Source: Bacteroidales bacterium (GTDB taxonomy: Bacteria; Bacteroidota; Bacteroidia; Bacteroidales; VadinHA17). From it: 6,866 nucleotides of DNA. The stretch lies in NCBI GenBank assembly GCA_003162595.1, contig PMNJ01000124.1, positions 1 to 6,866 on the forward strand. Direction: 5' to 3'. The position numbers and the translations under genes are program-made. A model generated the notes under the pieces. It was not told where the DNA came from. It made no database searches and saw only the letters and a program-made list of their open reading frames with translations. Below, piece by piece: positions 1 through 5,162 of this stretch; position 1 is the first letter of the stretch, and every line of letters begins with the position of its first letter.

Positions 1-204
1 TATCACACACTCCCTGTTTTTCATGAGAGCTTCATAAGAGTAATTCCATGCCCCAGTCACCAGGGCAAACTGCGGAGTGAAATCCATAACCATATGCCAC
101 GAAATCGTCATAATATTATTTCGCCCCCCGCAGGTTGTGGTAACCAGAACAACCGGGCCCGGTTCCAGCAGCATAAATGCTTTGTTTAATGATAGTTCCT
201 GCAT
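1..204 (-). CDS. Flavin reductase family protein, N-terminal part (cut by window edge)
   Basis: The minus strand is open from an ATG at 204 to the window edge, giving 68 codons. The translation starts MQELSLNKAF, then has LEPGPVVLVTT at about residues 13-23, NIMTISWHMVMDFTP at about 30-44 and ALVTGAWNYSYEAL at about 47-60. This is the N-terminal pattern of the flavin reductase-like (DIM6/NTAB) split-barrel family, which binds FMN. Members reduce flavin with NAD(P)H or simply bind flavin, in the cytoplasm. The family assignment rests on recognition of this pattern. The substrate cannot be inferred, and the C-terminal part that would complete the fold lies outside the window. No Shine-Dalgarno sequence precedes the ATG, as for most genes here. 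The gene is divergent from the small gene at 480. Confidence 0.85.
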   Translation of the reverse strand, partial: MQELSLNKAFMLLEPGPVVLVTTTCGGRNNIMTISWHMVMDFTPQFALVTGAWNYSYEALMKNRECVI

Positions 205-479
205 TTTATAAACTTAAAAAATGCATTTTAGTCAATGCTAAGTTAAACATTTGTAAGGAACTATTTATGTTTTTCAGGAACCTGCACAGCGGTAATAGGA
301 CTTAAATAGATGATCTAAAATTTTTAGTTGTGGAATTAGTGAACATTTAAATAAACCAATTGTCTATTTAGAATCAATCTAATTAACAAAAAGTATCACC
401 TCTTCCTAGTTAAATGAATAATTGTTACGCAAAGTCAATAAGATCAGTATTTTATCTATATTAAAAGAAAGGAGTTATT
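205..479. other. Divergent intergenic region between flavin reductase and small-protein genes
   Basis: This AT-rich, 275-bp stretch has no credible ORF. It must hold the start signals of both flanking genes. Two perfect short palindromes are visible: AAAATGCATTTT at 218-229, only 14 bp before the flavin reductase start, and CTAAAA-T-TTTTAG at 315-327. A 6-bp inverted repeat, AACTTA/TAAGTT (211-216 and 239-244), encloses the first palindrome. I found no good match to the Bacteroidota promoter consensus (TTTG, then TAnnTTTG), so no promoter is assigned. The palindromes could be operator sites, but AT-rich DNA yields such matches by chance. Confidence 0.4.
468..474 (+). promoter_or_regulatory. 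Strong Shine-Dalgarno sequence AAAGGAG
   Basis: AAAGGAG ends 5 nt before the ATG at 480, which is close to ideal spacing, and it fixes that start codon. It is notable because no other gene in the window has a recognisable Shine-Dalgarno sequence at proper spacing, as is usual in Bacteroidota. This suggests efficient translation of the small protein, or a gene with a different history. Confidence 0.75.
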
Positions 480-797
480 ATGAAATACATTATGAAAGTT
501 AAGATGGCGTCAGGTGAAGACGGCAACAAGCTATTGAAGGATCCTCTATTTGGTAAGAAAATGCAAGATCTTCTGGCAGAAGTGAAAGCTGAAGCAGCCT
601 ATTTCACAACTATTTGTGGACACAGGGGTGCCTATGTTATAATTAATATGGACGATGCATCACAAATTCCAGCAATAGCTGAACCTTTTTTCCTGTGGCT
701 AAAGGCAGAGATTGAATTCTATCCTGTTATGACACCAGCAGATCTAGGCAAAGCAGGTCCCGCTATCGAAGCAGCCAATAAAAAATGGGGGGGATAA
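480..797 (+). CDS. Small conserved protein of unknown function, probable dimeric alpha/beta-barrel type
   Basis: This gene encodes 105 residues with no signal peptide or membrane segment, so it is probably cytoplasmic. The start is supported by AAAGGAG at 468-474. The N-terminal strand (MKYIMKVKM) is followed by a helix around residues 20-40 (KDPLFGKKMQDLLAEVKAEA), a strand pair containing GHRGAYVIINMDDASQ (about 47-62), a helix with IPAIAEPFFLWLKAE, and a final strand with FYPVMTPADL (about 80-89). This strand-helix-strand-strand-helix-strand order with 'G-G-a-y-v-i-x-n-m-D-D' and 'F-x-P-V-m' resembles small ferredoxin-like dimeric barrel proteins such as DUF3303 or muconolactone-isomerase-like folds. 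I recall similar proteins, some misleadingly labelled pantothenate synthetase in databases, which is not credible at this length. The function is unknown. The gene stands alone, followed by a terminator at 826-858, so it is likely monocistronic. Confidence 0.8.
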   Translation: MKYIMKVKMASGEDGNKLLKDPLFGKKMQDLLAEVKAEAAYFTTICGHRGAYVIINMDDASQIPAIAEPFFLWLKAEIEFYPVMTPADLGKAGPAIEAANKKWGG

Positions 798-825
798 TTT
801 CAGCTTTTTTTCATCAGGAATAATG

Positions 826-858
826 AAAAGGGGTACCATTAAAGGAGTTCCCCTTTTT
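826..858. terminator. Probable bidirectional intrinsic terminator between convergent genes
   Basis: The arms AAAAGGGG (826-833) and CCCCTTTT (850-857) form a perfect 8-bp stem, with partial further pairing inside, followed on the plus strand by TTTTTCTT. On the minus strand the other arm likewise ends in a short T run (CCCCTTTTC). It lies 28 bp after the stop of the small gene at 480-797 and about 60 bp after the stop of the pirin gene. It is therefore placed to end transcription from both converging genes. Confidence 0.75.
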
Positions 859-919
859 CTTGATTTCAGCGTCAAAATTGTTGCATTCTGCTTCTAAGGT
901 TTAATTTTCAATAATCATT

Positions 920-1633
920 TTATTTCATGGGTACCTCCATGAGCAAAAATTCAGCATCTGTATCAGCCTTCAAAGATAATTTTTCAACATCCCAGATCCC
1001 GAATCCATCGCGGGAATTCAATTCCTGGTTGTTTATTGTTATATCACCGCTAAGGATGAAAGCATAAACCCCGTCTCCTTTTGCTTTGATATTGTAATCT
1101 GCGCTGAACCCTTTATCAAATTGACCGAGATGAAACCATGCTTTTTGATAAATCCAGACTCCGGCAGCATTGGGATCAGGAGAAAGAATCTGCTGTAATT
1201 TGTTATGCCGGTCAGAGCGGTTTAATGTTACCTGACCGTACCGGGGCTTTACATCCCTCAGATTTGGAATAACCCATATCTGAAGAAACTTCACAGGTTT
1301 ATCTTTATTCTTGTTATATTCACTATGTGTGATTCCGGTCCCCGCACTCATAACCTGTATATCGCCATGCTTAATTACCGATACATTCCCCATGCTGTCT
1401 TTGTGTTCCAGATCGCCTTCAAGAGGGATTGAAATAATTTCCATGTTATCGTGAGGATGAGTGCCGAATCCTTTTCCGGCAGCTACAAAATCATCATTCA
1501 GTACACGGAGCATTCCGAACTGGACTCTATCAGGATCATAGTAATCAGCAAAACTGAAAGTATGCCTGCTGTGAAGCCAGCCATGATCTGCATCACCCCG
1601 TGTTTCAGCTTTATGTAAAATTGAATTTGCCAT
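920..1633 (-). CDS. Pirin family protein (YhhW-like, cupin bicupin)
   Basis: This 237-residue cytoplasmic protein belongs to the pirin branch of the cupin superfamily. Pirins hold one metal in the N-terminal cupin barrel, and some, such as E. coli YhhW, show quercetin 2,3-dioxygenase activity in vitro; the true substrate here is unknown. The hallmark segments are HGWLHSRHTFSFADYY (residues 17-32), GFGTHPHDNMEI (55-66), EGDLEHKDSMGN (72-83) and VMSAGTGITHSEYN (94-107). The expected metal ligands are all present: His59, His61, His103 and Glu105. Length matches the family. I chose the ATG at 1633 (MANSILHKAETRGDA) because family members start there. An in-frame ATG at 1708 would add 25 residues unlike anything in pirins and would run through a leader hairpin. 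The gene converges on the small gene at 480-797 and appears to be monocistronic. Confidence 0.93.
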   Translation of the reverse strand: MANSILHKAETRGDADHGWLHSRHTFSFADYYDPDRVQFGMLRVLNDDFVAAGKGFGTHPHDNMEIISIPLEGDLEHKDSMGNVSVIKHGDIQVMSAGTGITHSEYNKNKDKPVKFLQIWVIPNLRDVKPRYGQVTLNRSDRHNKLQQILSPDPNAAGVWIYQKAWFHLGQFDKGFSADYNIKAKGDGVYAFILSGDITINNQELNSRDGFGIWDVEKLSLKADTDAEFLLMEVPMK

Positions 1634-1637
1634 AATA

Positions 1638-1671
1638 ATAGTTTTTATAATCGGGCCATGGAAAAAACTAT
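1638..1671 (-). promoter_or_regulatory. AT-rich hairpin in the leader just before the pirin start codon
   Basis: ATAGTTTTT (1638-1646) and AAAAACTAT (1663-1671) are perfect 9-bp inverted copies separated by 16 nt. The structure ends only 4 nt upstream of the pirin ATG. If transcribed, it would form a weak stem (one G-C pair) in the region the ribosome contacts. The loop contains CCATGGCC and a five-codon ATG...TAA micro-ORF. A GGAGG on the minus strand (1675-1679) lies beyond the hairpin, too far from either ATG for normal use. A role in translation control is inference; chance is possible given the AT richness. Confidence 0.35.
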
Positions 1672-1775
1672 ATACCTCCAGGTCGCCTGAAATTCTCTTC
1701 AAAAACATTTAACAATCTTTTAAAGGTTATGTTTAGAGTACGCCCTGTGTTAGACAGAAGATATGTCAATGTTTT

Positions 1776-1792
1776 GTTAATCGGGGATTAAC
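1776..1792. promoter_or_regulatory. Palindrome GTTAATC-GGG-GATTAAC upstream of the pirin gene, possible operator
   Basis: This is a perfect inverted repeat with 7-bp arms and a 3-bp centre, in the 236-bp gap between the pirin gene and the DUF6340-like gene. The right half (GGATTAAC, 1785-1792) recurs exactly at 1823-1830, 38 bp further on. A palindrome plus a nearby half-site upstream of the pirin start (about 145 bp from the ATG) would suit a dimeric regulator. No regulator gene is adjacent, so this is only a candidate. Confidence 0.35.
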
Positions 1793-1840
1793 TTTAGTTT
1801 TGAATACTATTTATCCTCTTTTGGATTAACATAACACTGG

Positions 1841-1860
1841 ATAAGCCAGACTCAGCTTAT
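1841..1860 (-). terminator. Possible hairpin just after the DUF6340-like gene
   Basis: ATAAGC (1841-1846) and GCTTAT (1855-1860) are perfect inverted copies around an 8-nt loop, starting 9 nt after the stop codon of the minus-strand gene at 1870-2730. There is no T run after the stem on the minus strand, so it is not a classical intrinsic terminator. It may still stabilise the 3' end of the message. Confidence 0.3.
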
Positions 1861-1869
1861 TTCATATTA

Positions 1870-2730
1870 CTAATTCTCCAATGCTGCTGCTTCCTTAACA
1901 ACCGATAAATTGTGTATGGCTTTCATTGCTATATCCGGATCAGTTGATTTTGCAAGTTGATCAAGAAGTTCAGTAGCCTTTTCCCAGTTCCTGAGTTTTA
2001 TATAGAGATTGGATTCTTTAAAAACCTTGCCAGCATAGATTGTTCTTGATTCCTGAACCGTTCTGGGGTAGAACTTACTTACATACTCCTGCCCGGCCTT
2101 AAATGAAAGAGTTTGAAGTGGTCCCTTTATTTCGGCAAACGATGGTTTTATAGTTATAAGAGCCGACAGAGCTGTGTTGGATTCAAATAAAGAAGATTCC
2201 TCCATCTTACTGCGCTTAAGAAGATCTCCTGTTACCGAATAAAGAGATAAATAAAACCTGGTATGTAAGTAAAAGTTCTTTATTTTTTCTTTGTGATCAC
2301 CATCATAGTTAACTACTGTTTCCCAATCGACAAAAATATTCACTGAATCAAGTGTCAGCAGCATGTTGGAATTATGGCGTTTACAAATTGCAAGAATAGA
2401 ATCTTTGGGCAGAATAGCTGTCAGTTGACCCGTCGTGATATCCTTTTTCAAAGAGTCACCGCATAAAAAACCGAATGATCCATTTCTTGAAAATGATGAA
2501 GATAATCCCTCAGTAAATTTCATTATTCCTGTATGGAATGTATTCTCGCGCTTCTCCTTTACAATAGCAGGCGATGTATAGTCGAAAAGGTTGACAAGGA
2601 CAATTTTGTAAGGGGTTTTTTTGAGATCTATTTCCGGATCATAGGTCTTCTGAACAAGTATAAGACTGGTACATGAGGAGAGTGAAAGTAATATTACAAT
2701 CGCGTACTTAATTGAGGTAAATGTTTTCAT
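1870..2730 (-). CDS. DUF6340-like lipoprotein with a C-terminal TPR-like helical segment
   Basis: This 286-residue exported lipoprotein has an N-terminal hydrophobic segment (YAIVILLSLSSC) ending in a lipobox with Cys20 as the probable lipidated residue. Its site of action is the periplasm or outer membrane. The middle is a mixed alpha/beta region, starting with a strand at YKIVLVNLFDY (about residues 41-51) and containing LTLDSVNIFVDWETV. Toward the end, AGQEYVSKFYPRTVQESRTIY leads into a helical repeat (about 241-286: NLYIKLRNWEKATELLDQLA and AMKAIHNLSVV) like a TPR. This arrangement matches what I remember of the Bacteroidota family DUF6340, whose function is unknown. The C terminus stops soon after the first TPR-like helix pair, shorter than I expect for relatives. 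The ATG at 2730 lacks a Shine-Dalgarno sequence. The gene lies 55 bp after the gene at 2786-3547 on the same strand and is probably cotranscribed with it. Confidence 0.75.
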   Translation of the reverse strand: MKTFTSIKYAIVILLSLSSCTSLILVQKTYDPEIDLKKTPYKIVLVNLFDYTSPAIVKEKRENTFHTGIMKFTEGLSSSFSRNGSFGFLCGDSLKKDITTGQLTAILPKDSILAICKRHNSNMLLTLDSVNIFVDWETVVNYDGDHKEKIKNFYLHTRFYLSLYSVTGDLLKRSKMEESSLFESNTALSALITIKPSFAEIKGPLQTLSFKAGQEYVSKFYPRTVQESRTIYAGKVFKESNLYIKLRNWEKATELLDQLAKSTDPDIAMKAIHNLSVVKEAAALEN

Positions 2731-2785
2731 TTTTTGATTTTGTGTTTGAATTTTAAAATTAGCACCCCGGGCAAATTAAAGTATA

Positions 2786-3547
2786 TCAGTGTGATTCCGA
2801 AGATCCATTACAGATCTGATTATAAACTTCTGCAAGTATCATGAAGTATTTAAACCCGGCAAGATCGGGGTTCTTTTCAATCTCCTGCCCGATCACCTTA
2901 CAATCTCCAAACAGGACCGGGAATATTTTGTCATAATTCTTCTTATCGACCTCGAAGAGTTTTCCTTTATCCTTGCTGACAAGATAACTTGAGTAAACTG
3001 ACCTGCCTTCGATAATCATGCTGGATATTTTATATGAAGGCCCAATGGATAGTTCTTCCCCCGGAATGAAACTGAAATAAATACCGTTTATTTTTAATGA
3101 TTTTGCATCAAGACCGGAAGACATTACCTGGATACTTCTATGCTGAAAAATCTTTATTCGCCCATCCAGGAACCTGTACATAAATACAGGCATCCCTTTT
3201 TTCAATGACAGTGTGCTTTCATAATTTTCATTTTCCGGGTTTTCAGGAGTATTAAGAGTATTTATTTCCCTCATAGTATAATGCCCGAAACCGCCAATAT
3301 CTCCGGCGTTAAATATCTTGCTGTTTCCGTTTTTCGAGGTGAACATTATCTCAGCCAGGTTATTCTCAATATATTTGATTCTCCACTTTACCAATCCCTT
3401 AAGGGTATCACCGTTACTGAGGAGTACATAACCATAGACTGCTCCCGCGGGAGGAATACCGGCATACTGCGATGATAATTTCGACGGCATTCCGATAGCA
3501 ATCATTATCAGAATCACGATACATAGCGATCTATTACTCTTTTTCAT
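2786..3547 (-). CDS. Secreted protein of unknown function with an NGDTLKG motif
   Basis: This 253-residue protein has a signal peptide: MKKSNR, a hydrophobic core at about residues 8-20 and likely cleavage near LSSQ-YAG (about 27/28), so it is exported to the periplasm or beyond. The mature N terminus has GYVLLSNGDTLKG at 39-51, followed by strands with alternating hydrophobic residues. 'Gxv.l.NGDTLKGxi' is a recurring opening of many uncharacterised secreted Bacteroidota proteins. The C-terminal part (from about 212) is helical, with FGDCKVIGQEI and EVYNQIC; it has two Cys (216, 246) that could pair. I do not recognise a named family or any catalytic motif. It probably forms a two-gene unit with the downstream DUF6340-like gene (gap 55 bp). 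No Shine-Dalgarno sequence precedes the ATG at 3547. Confidence 0.75.
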   Translation of the reverse strand: MKKSNRSLCIVILIMIAIGMPSKLSSQYAGIPPAGAVYGYVLLSNGDTLKGLVKWRIKYIENNLAEIMFTSKNGNSKIFNAGDIGGFGHYTMREINTLNTPENPENENYESTLSLKKGMPVFMYRFLDGRIKIFQHRSIQVMSSGLDAKSLKINGIYFSFIPGEELSIGPSYKISSMIIEGRSVYSSYLVSKDKGKLFEVDKKNYDKIFPVLFGDCKVIGQEIEKNPDLAGFKYFMILAEVYNQICNGSSESH

Positions 3548-3773
3548 ACTATTGCTATTTGAAGTTAAGTTGACTAATCGATGATCAATTTTTGCTAAAA
3601 CCTGAGTTTTTAATAATAAATCTTATGAAAGCTATACCACAGAGATTGTAAAGTCAATTTTATTCCCCCTCATTAGGATTTACCTGTATTATTTTAATTC
3701 ACATTAAAAGTTAAAGTGAAAAACTGAAATAGAACAACAAGGCATCCTGCTGCCATCATCAGTATTGAATTCC
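3548..3773. other. Intergenic region, no gene seen
   Basis: This AT-rich spacer contains no credible ORF. It should carry the promoter of the two-gene unit ending at 1870 and the 3' end of the upstream gene at 3774-4550. An inverted repeat TTCAC/GTGAA (3698-3702 and 3716-3720), about 55 bp past that upstream gene's stop, is too weak to call a terminator. No Bacteroidota-type promoter is evident. Confidence 0.3.
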
Positions 3774-4550
3774 TTATTCTTTGCGAGCGTCCTTCCTGTA
3801 ACTCTTTGAAAAGGCAATATATAAGCCGATGGCAATATGGTAGTTTTCAAAGTGTAAGTCAGGATTATTAAAATAACTTGCAGTTGAGGCCTGGATCTGC
3901 AATTTTACATATTTCCATCCGCCACGGATAGTGATTGCCGGTTCCAAAAAAAAATGAACATCATTTGAAAGATTATTAAGTCTGTTATACTCATCTATGT
4001 TCCCTGAAATCTGATTATTTATATCGTGAAAAGATAGAATGCATATGCGGGTCGATGCAGCTATATCAAATGGTTTAAATGTAAAGCCAAAGGAAGGCTG
4101 GACAAATATTTTTGTAAATGATAAATCAGATACACCACCATCAGAGTTGTATGGTGCAGTGCTGGTGTAAAACGGATTCATGTAATGATGATGCTGATTA
4201 CTTCCTCCAATGCCTCCGTAAATTTCAAACACTCCGTATTTATTTATTGGTTCGAAATATCCTATGGCACCGTCGAGGTAATTTCCTTTGGCCCAATTCG
4301 CATTATCTGAAATATTTCCTCCCCTGGCAGACATAAAATTTGCCATAATGCCAATATGATCAGTGATTGAATATGCAGTCTGAACTTCGGTACAAACTGA
4401 TTCTTCTCCCCCTGCGCGCATTCCTGATAAACGATACTCATTCTTTTCTCTGAATAGTGGAACATTCTGTGTACTTGGAACGTAATAATAATGAGTGCAA
4501 CTGCATAACAAGACTGAAAGGAATAAAAATGCTTCGGCTTGTTTTTTCAT
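3774..4550 (-). CDS. Outer-membrane beta-barrel-like lipoprotein
   Basis: This 258-residue exported protein has a short hydrophobic signal (AFLFLSVLLCSC) with a lipobox ending at Cys18; Cys16 is a less likely alternative. The mature start, CTHYYYVPSTQNVPLFREKNEYRLSG (18-43; broken here as CTHYYYVPSTQ then NVPLFREKNEYRLSG), is a pattern I associate with small Bacteroidota beta-barrel lipoproteins. Next come alternating aromatic/glycine strands such as VQTAYSITDHIGIMANFM, LDGAIGYFEP, GVFEIYGGIGG, VQPSFGFTFKP, FFLEPAITIRGG and VKLQIQASTASYF, consistent with a barrel of roughly 8-10 strands. A His cluster (NQHHHY, about residue 118) lies in a likely loop. The last strand (YHIAIGLYIAFS) is followed by a charged tail, not a terminal Phe. 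The partner and cargo are unknown. It is probably transcribed alone, with 226 bp to the next gene, and is divergent from the small cupredoxin-like gene at 4781. Confidence 0.75.
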   Translation of the reverse strand: MKKQAEAFLFLSVLLCSCTHYYYVPSTQNVPLFREKNEYRLSGMRAGGEESVCTEVQTAYSITDHIGIMANFMSARGGNISDNANWAKGNYLDGAIGYFEPINKYGVFEIYGGIGGSNQHHHYMNPFYTSTAPYNSDGGVSDLSFTKIFVQPSFGFTFKPFDIAASTRICILSFHDINNQISGNIDEYNRLNNLSNDVHFFLEPAITIRGGWKYVKLQIQASTASYFNNPDLHFENYHIAIGLYIAFSKSYRKDARKE

Positions 4551-4780
4551 AGTTTCAGGGTGTTAATTCTTTTTCTTTGAAATGAAATTCAATAATTGGG
4601 CCAAACATTATAAATATCATATAAACAGCTATTTACAATACAAGTAAGACAGAAGCGAACTAATTACTGTAGTATTGTAGGACAACTCTTTGTTTCAAAA
4701 TGCTACATTAATTATTTCCAGACTACTGAAACTTTTCTGTGTTTCGTTTTTTTAATTAGTCTAAATAAACACAGTTAATT
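4551..4780. other. Divergent intergenic region, promoters expected but not resolved
   Basis: This 230-bp AT-rich gap separates the divergent genes starting at 4550 (minus) and 4781 (plus). No ORF was found. A TTTG at 4689-4692 could be a -33 element for the plus gene, but no good TAnnTTTG follows at the right distance (the best is TAATTATT at 4709). No strong palindrome was seen. Confidence 0.3.
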
Positions 4781-5011
4781 ATGAAAAATTCATTTAGCTC
4801 AATAAACAGATTATTAATTGGAGCCATCGTACTTCTTCCTCTTTTAAGCATATCATACAGTTGCACAAAAAGTTCAACAACCTACCCCAATACCTCAGAT
4901 GGAACATTCAGCTATACGTTTGACACTGACGGCACATTTACATACCATTGCAAAGTACATCCCATAATGACTTCCTCGGTTATTGTTAAATTACATACAA
5001 CAGGTTATTGA
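4781..5011 (+). CDS. Truncated cupredoxin (plastocyanin-like) lipoprotein
   Basis: This 76-residue protein has a signal segment (LLIGAIVLLPLLSISYSC) with Cys28 as the likely lipidated residue, so it should be anchored in the envelope. After a short Ser/Thr linker the sequence reads DGTFSYTFDTDGTFTYHC then KVHPIMTSSVIV. This is the C-terminal end of a plastocyanin/azurin-type copper domain, where Cys57, His60 and Met63 sit at the spacing of the copper ligands (C-x2-H-x2-M). A normal domain has about 95-100 residues and an earlier His ligand roughly 40 residues before the Cys. Here only about 16 residues separate the lipid linker from the Cys, so the first His and most strands are absent. It may be an internally deleted, probably non-functional gene, or a minimal metal-binding lipoprotein. 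The reading frame is intact and the ATG lacks a Shine-Dalgarno sequence. It precedes the large lipoprotein gene by 151 bp on the same strand. Confidence 0.7.
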   Translation: MKNSFSSINRLLIGAIVLLPLLSISYSCTKSSTTYPNTSDGTFSYTFDTDGTFTYHCKVHPIMTSSVIVKLHTTGY

Positions 5012-5020
5012 TCCAAATTT

Positions 5021-5054
5021 CCCCTGTGGCAATTATTGTCTGAAGAAACAGGGG
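5021..5054. terminator. Possible hairpin downstream of the cupredoxin-like gene
   Basis: CCCCTGT (5021-5027) and ACAGGGG (5048-5054) are a perfect 7-bp inverted repeat around a 20-nt loop, starting 9 nt after the stop codon. No T run follows on the plus strand (TAACCTAC), so it may terminate weakly or only stabilise the 3' end. Confidence 0.4.
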
Positions 5055-5124
5055 TAACCTACTTAACCAATGAAGTAGAACTTTCCTCCATTGCCCCACA
5101 ACACATCATTCATGGAATAAATTC

Positions 5125-5154
5125 TTTGTTGTTATGTGATTTCGGTTATCTTTA
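5125..5154 (+). promoter_or_regulatory. Candidate Bacteroidota-type promoter for the large lipoprotein gene
   Basis: TTTG (5125-5128) is followed after 18 nt by TATCTTTA (5147-5154), which matches the TAnnTTTG -7 consensus except at the last base. The drawback is that transcription would start only a few bases before the ATG at 5163, leaving almost no leader. It is a weak call from consensus matching alone. Confidence 0.3.
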
Positions 5155-5162
5155 AATCAAAA

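Noticed and set aside
315..327. Palindrome CTAAAATTTTTAG as an operator
   Set aside because: It is pure AT except at its ends and lies far from either start codon, so chance occurrence in AT-rich DNA is likely; noted only in the intergenic entry.
1634..1708. N-terminal extension of the pirin protein from ATG 1708
   Set aside because: Pirin relatives begin at MANSILHK-like sequence; the extra 25 residues match nothing in the family and would translate through the leader hairpin.
3281..3475. Plus ORF of 64 codons at 3281-3475
   Set aside because: It is antisense to the secreted-protein gene 2786-3547 and shows no motif or ribosome binding site.
4118..4465. Plus ORF 4118-4336 and minus ORF 4262-4465
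   Set aside because: Both lie inside the well-supported barrel lipoprotein gene (3774-4550) in other frames and have no family-like sequence.
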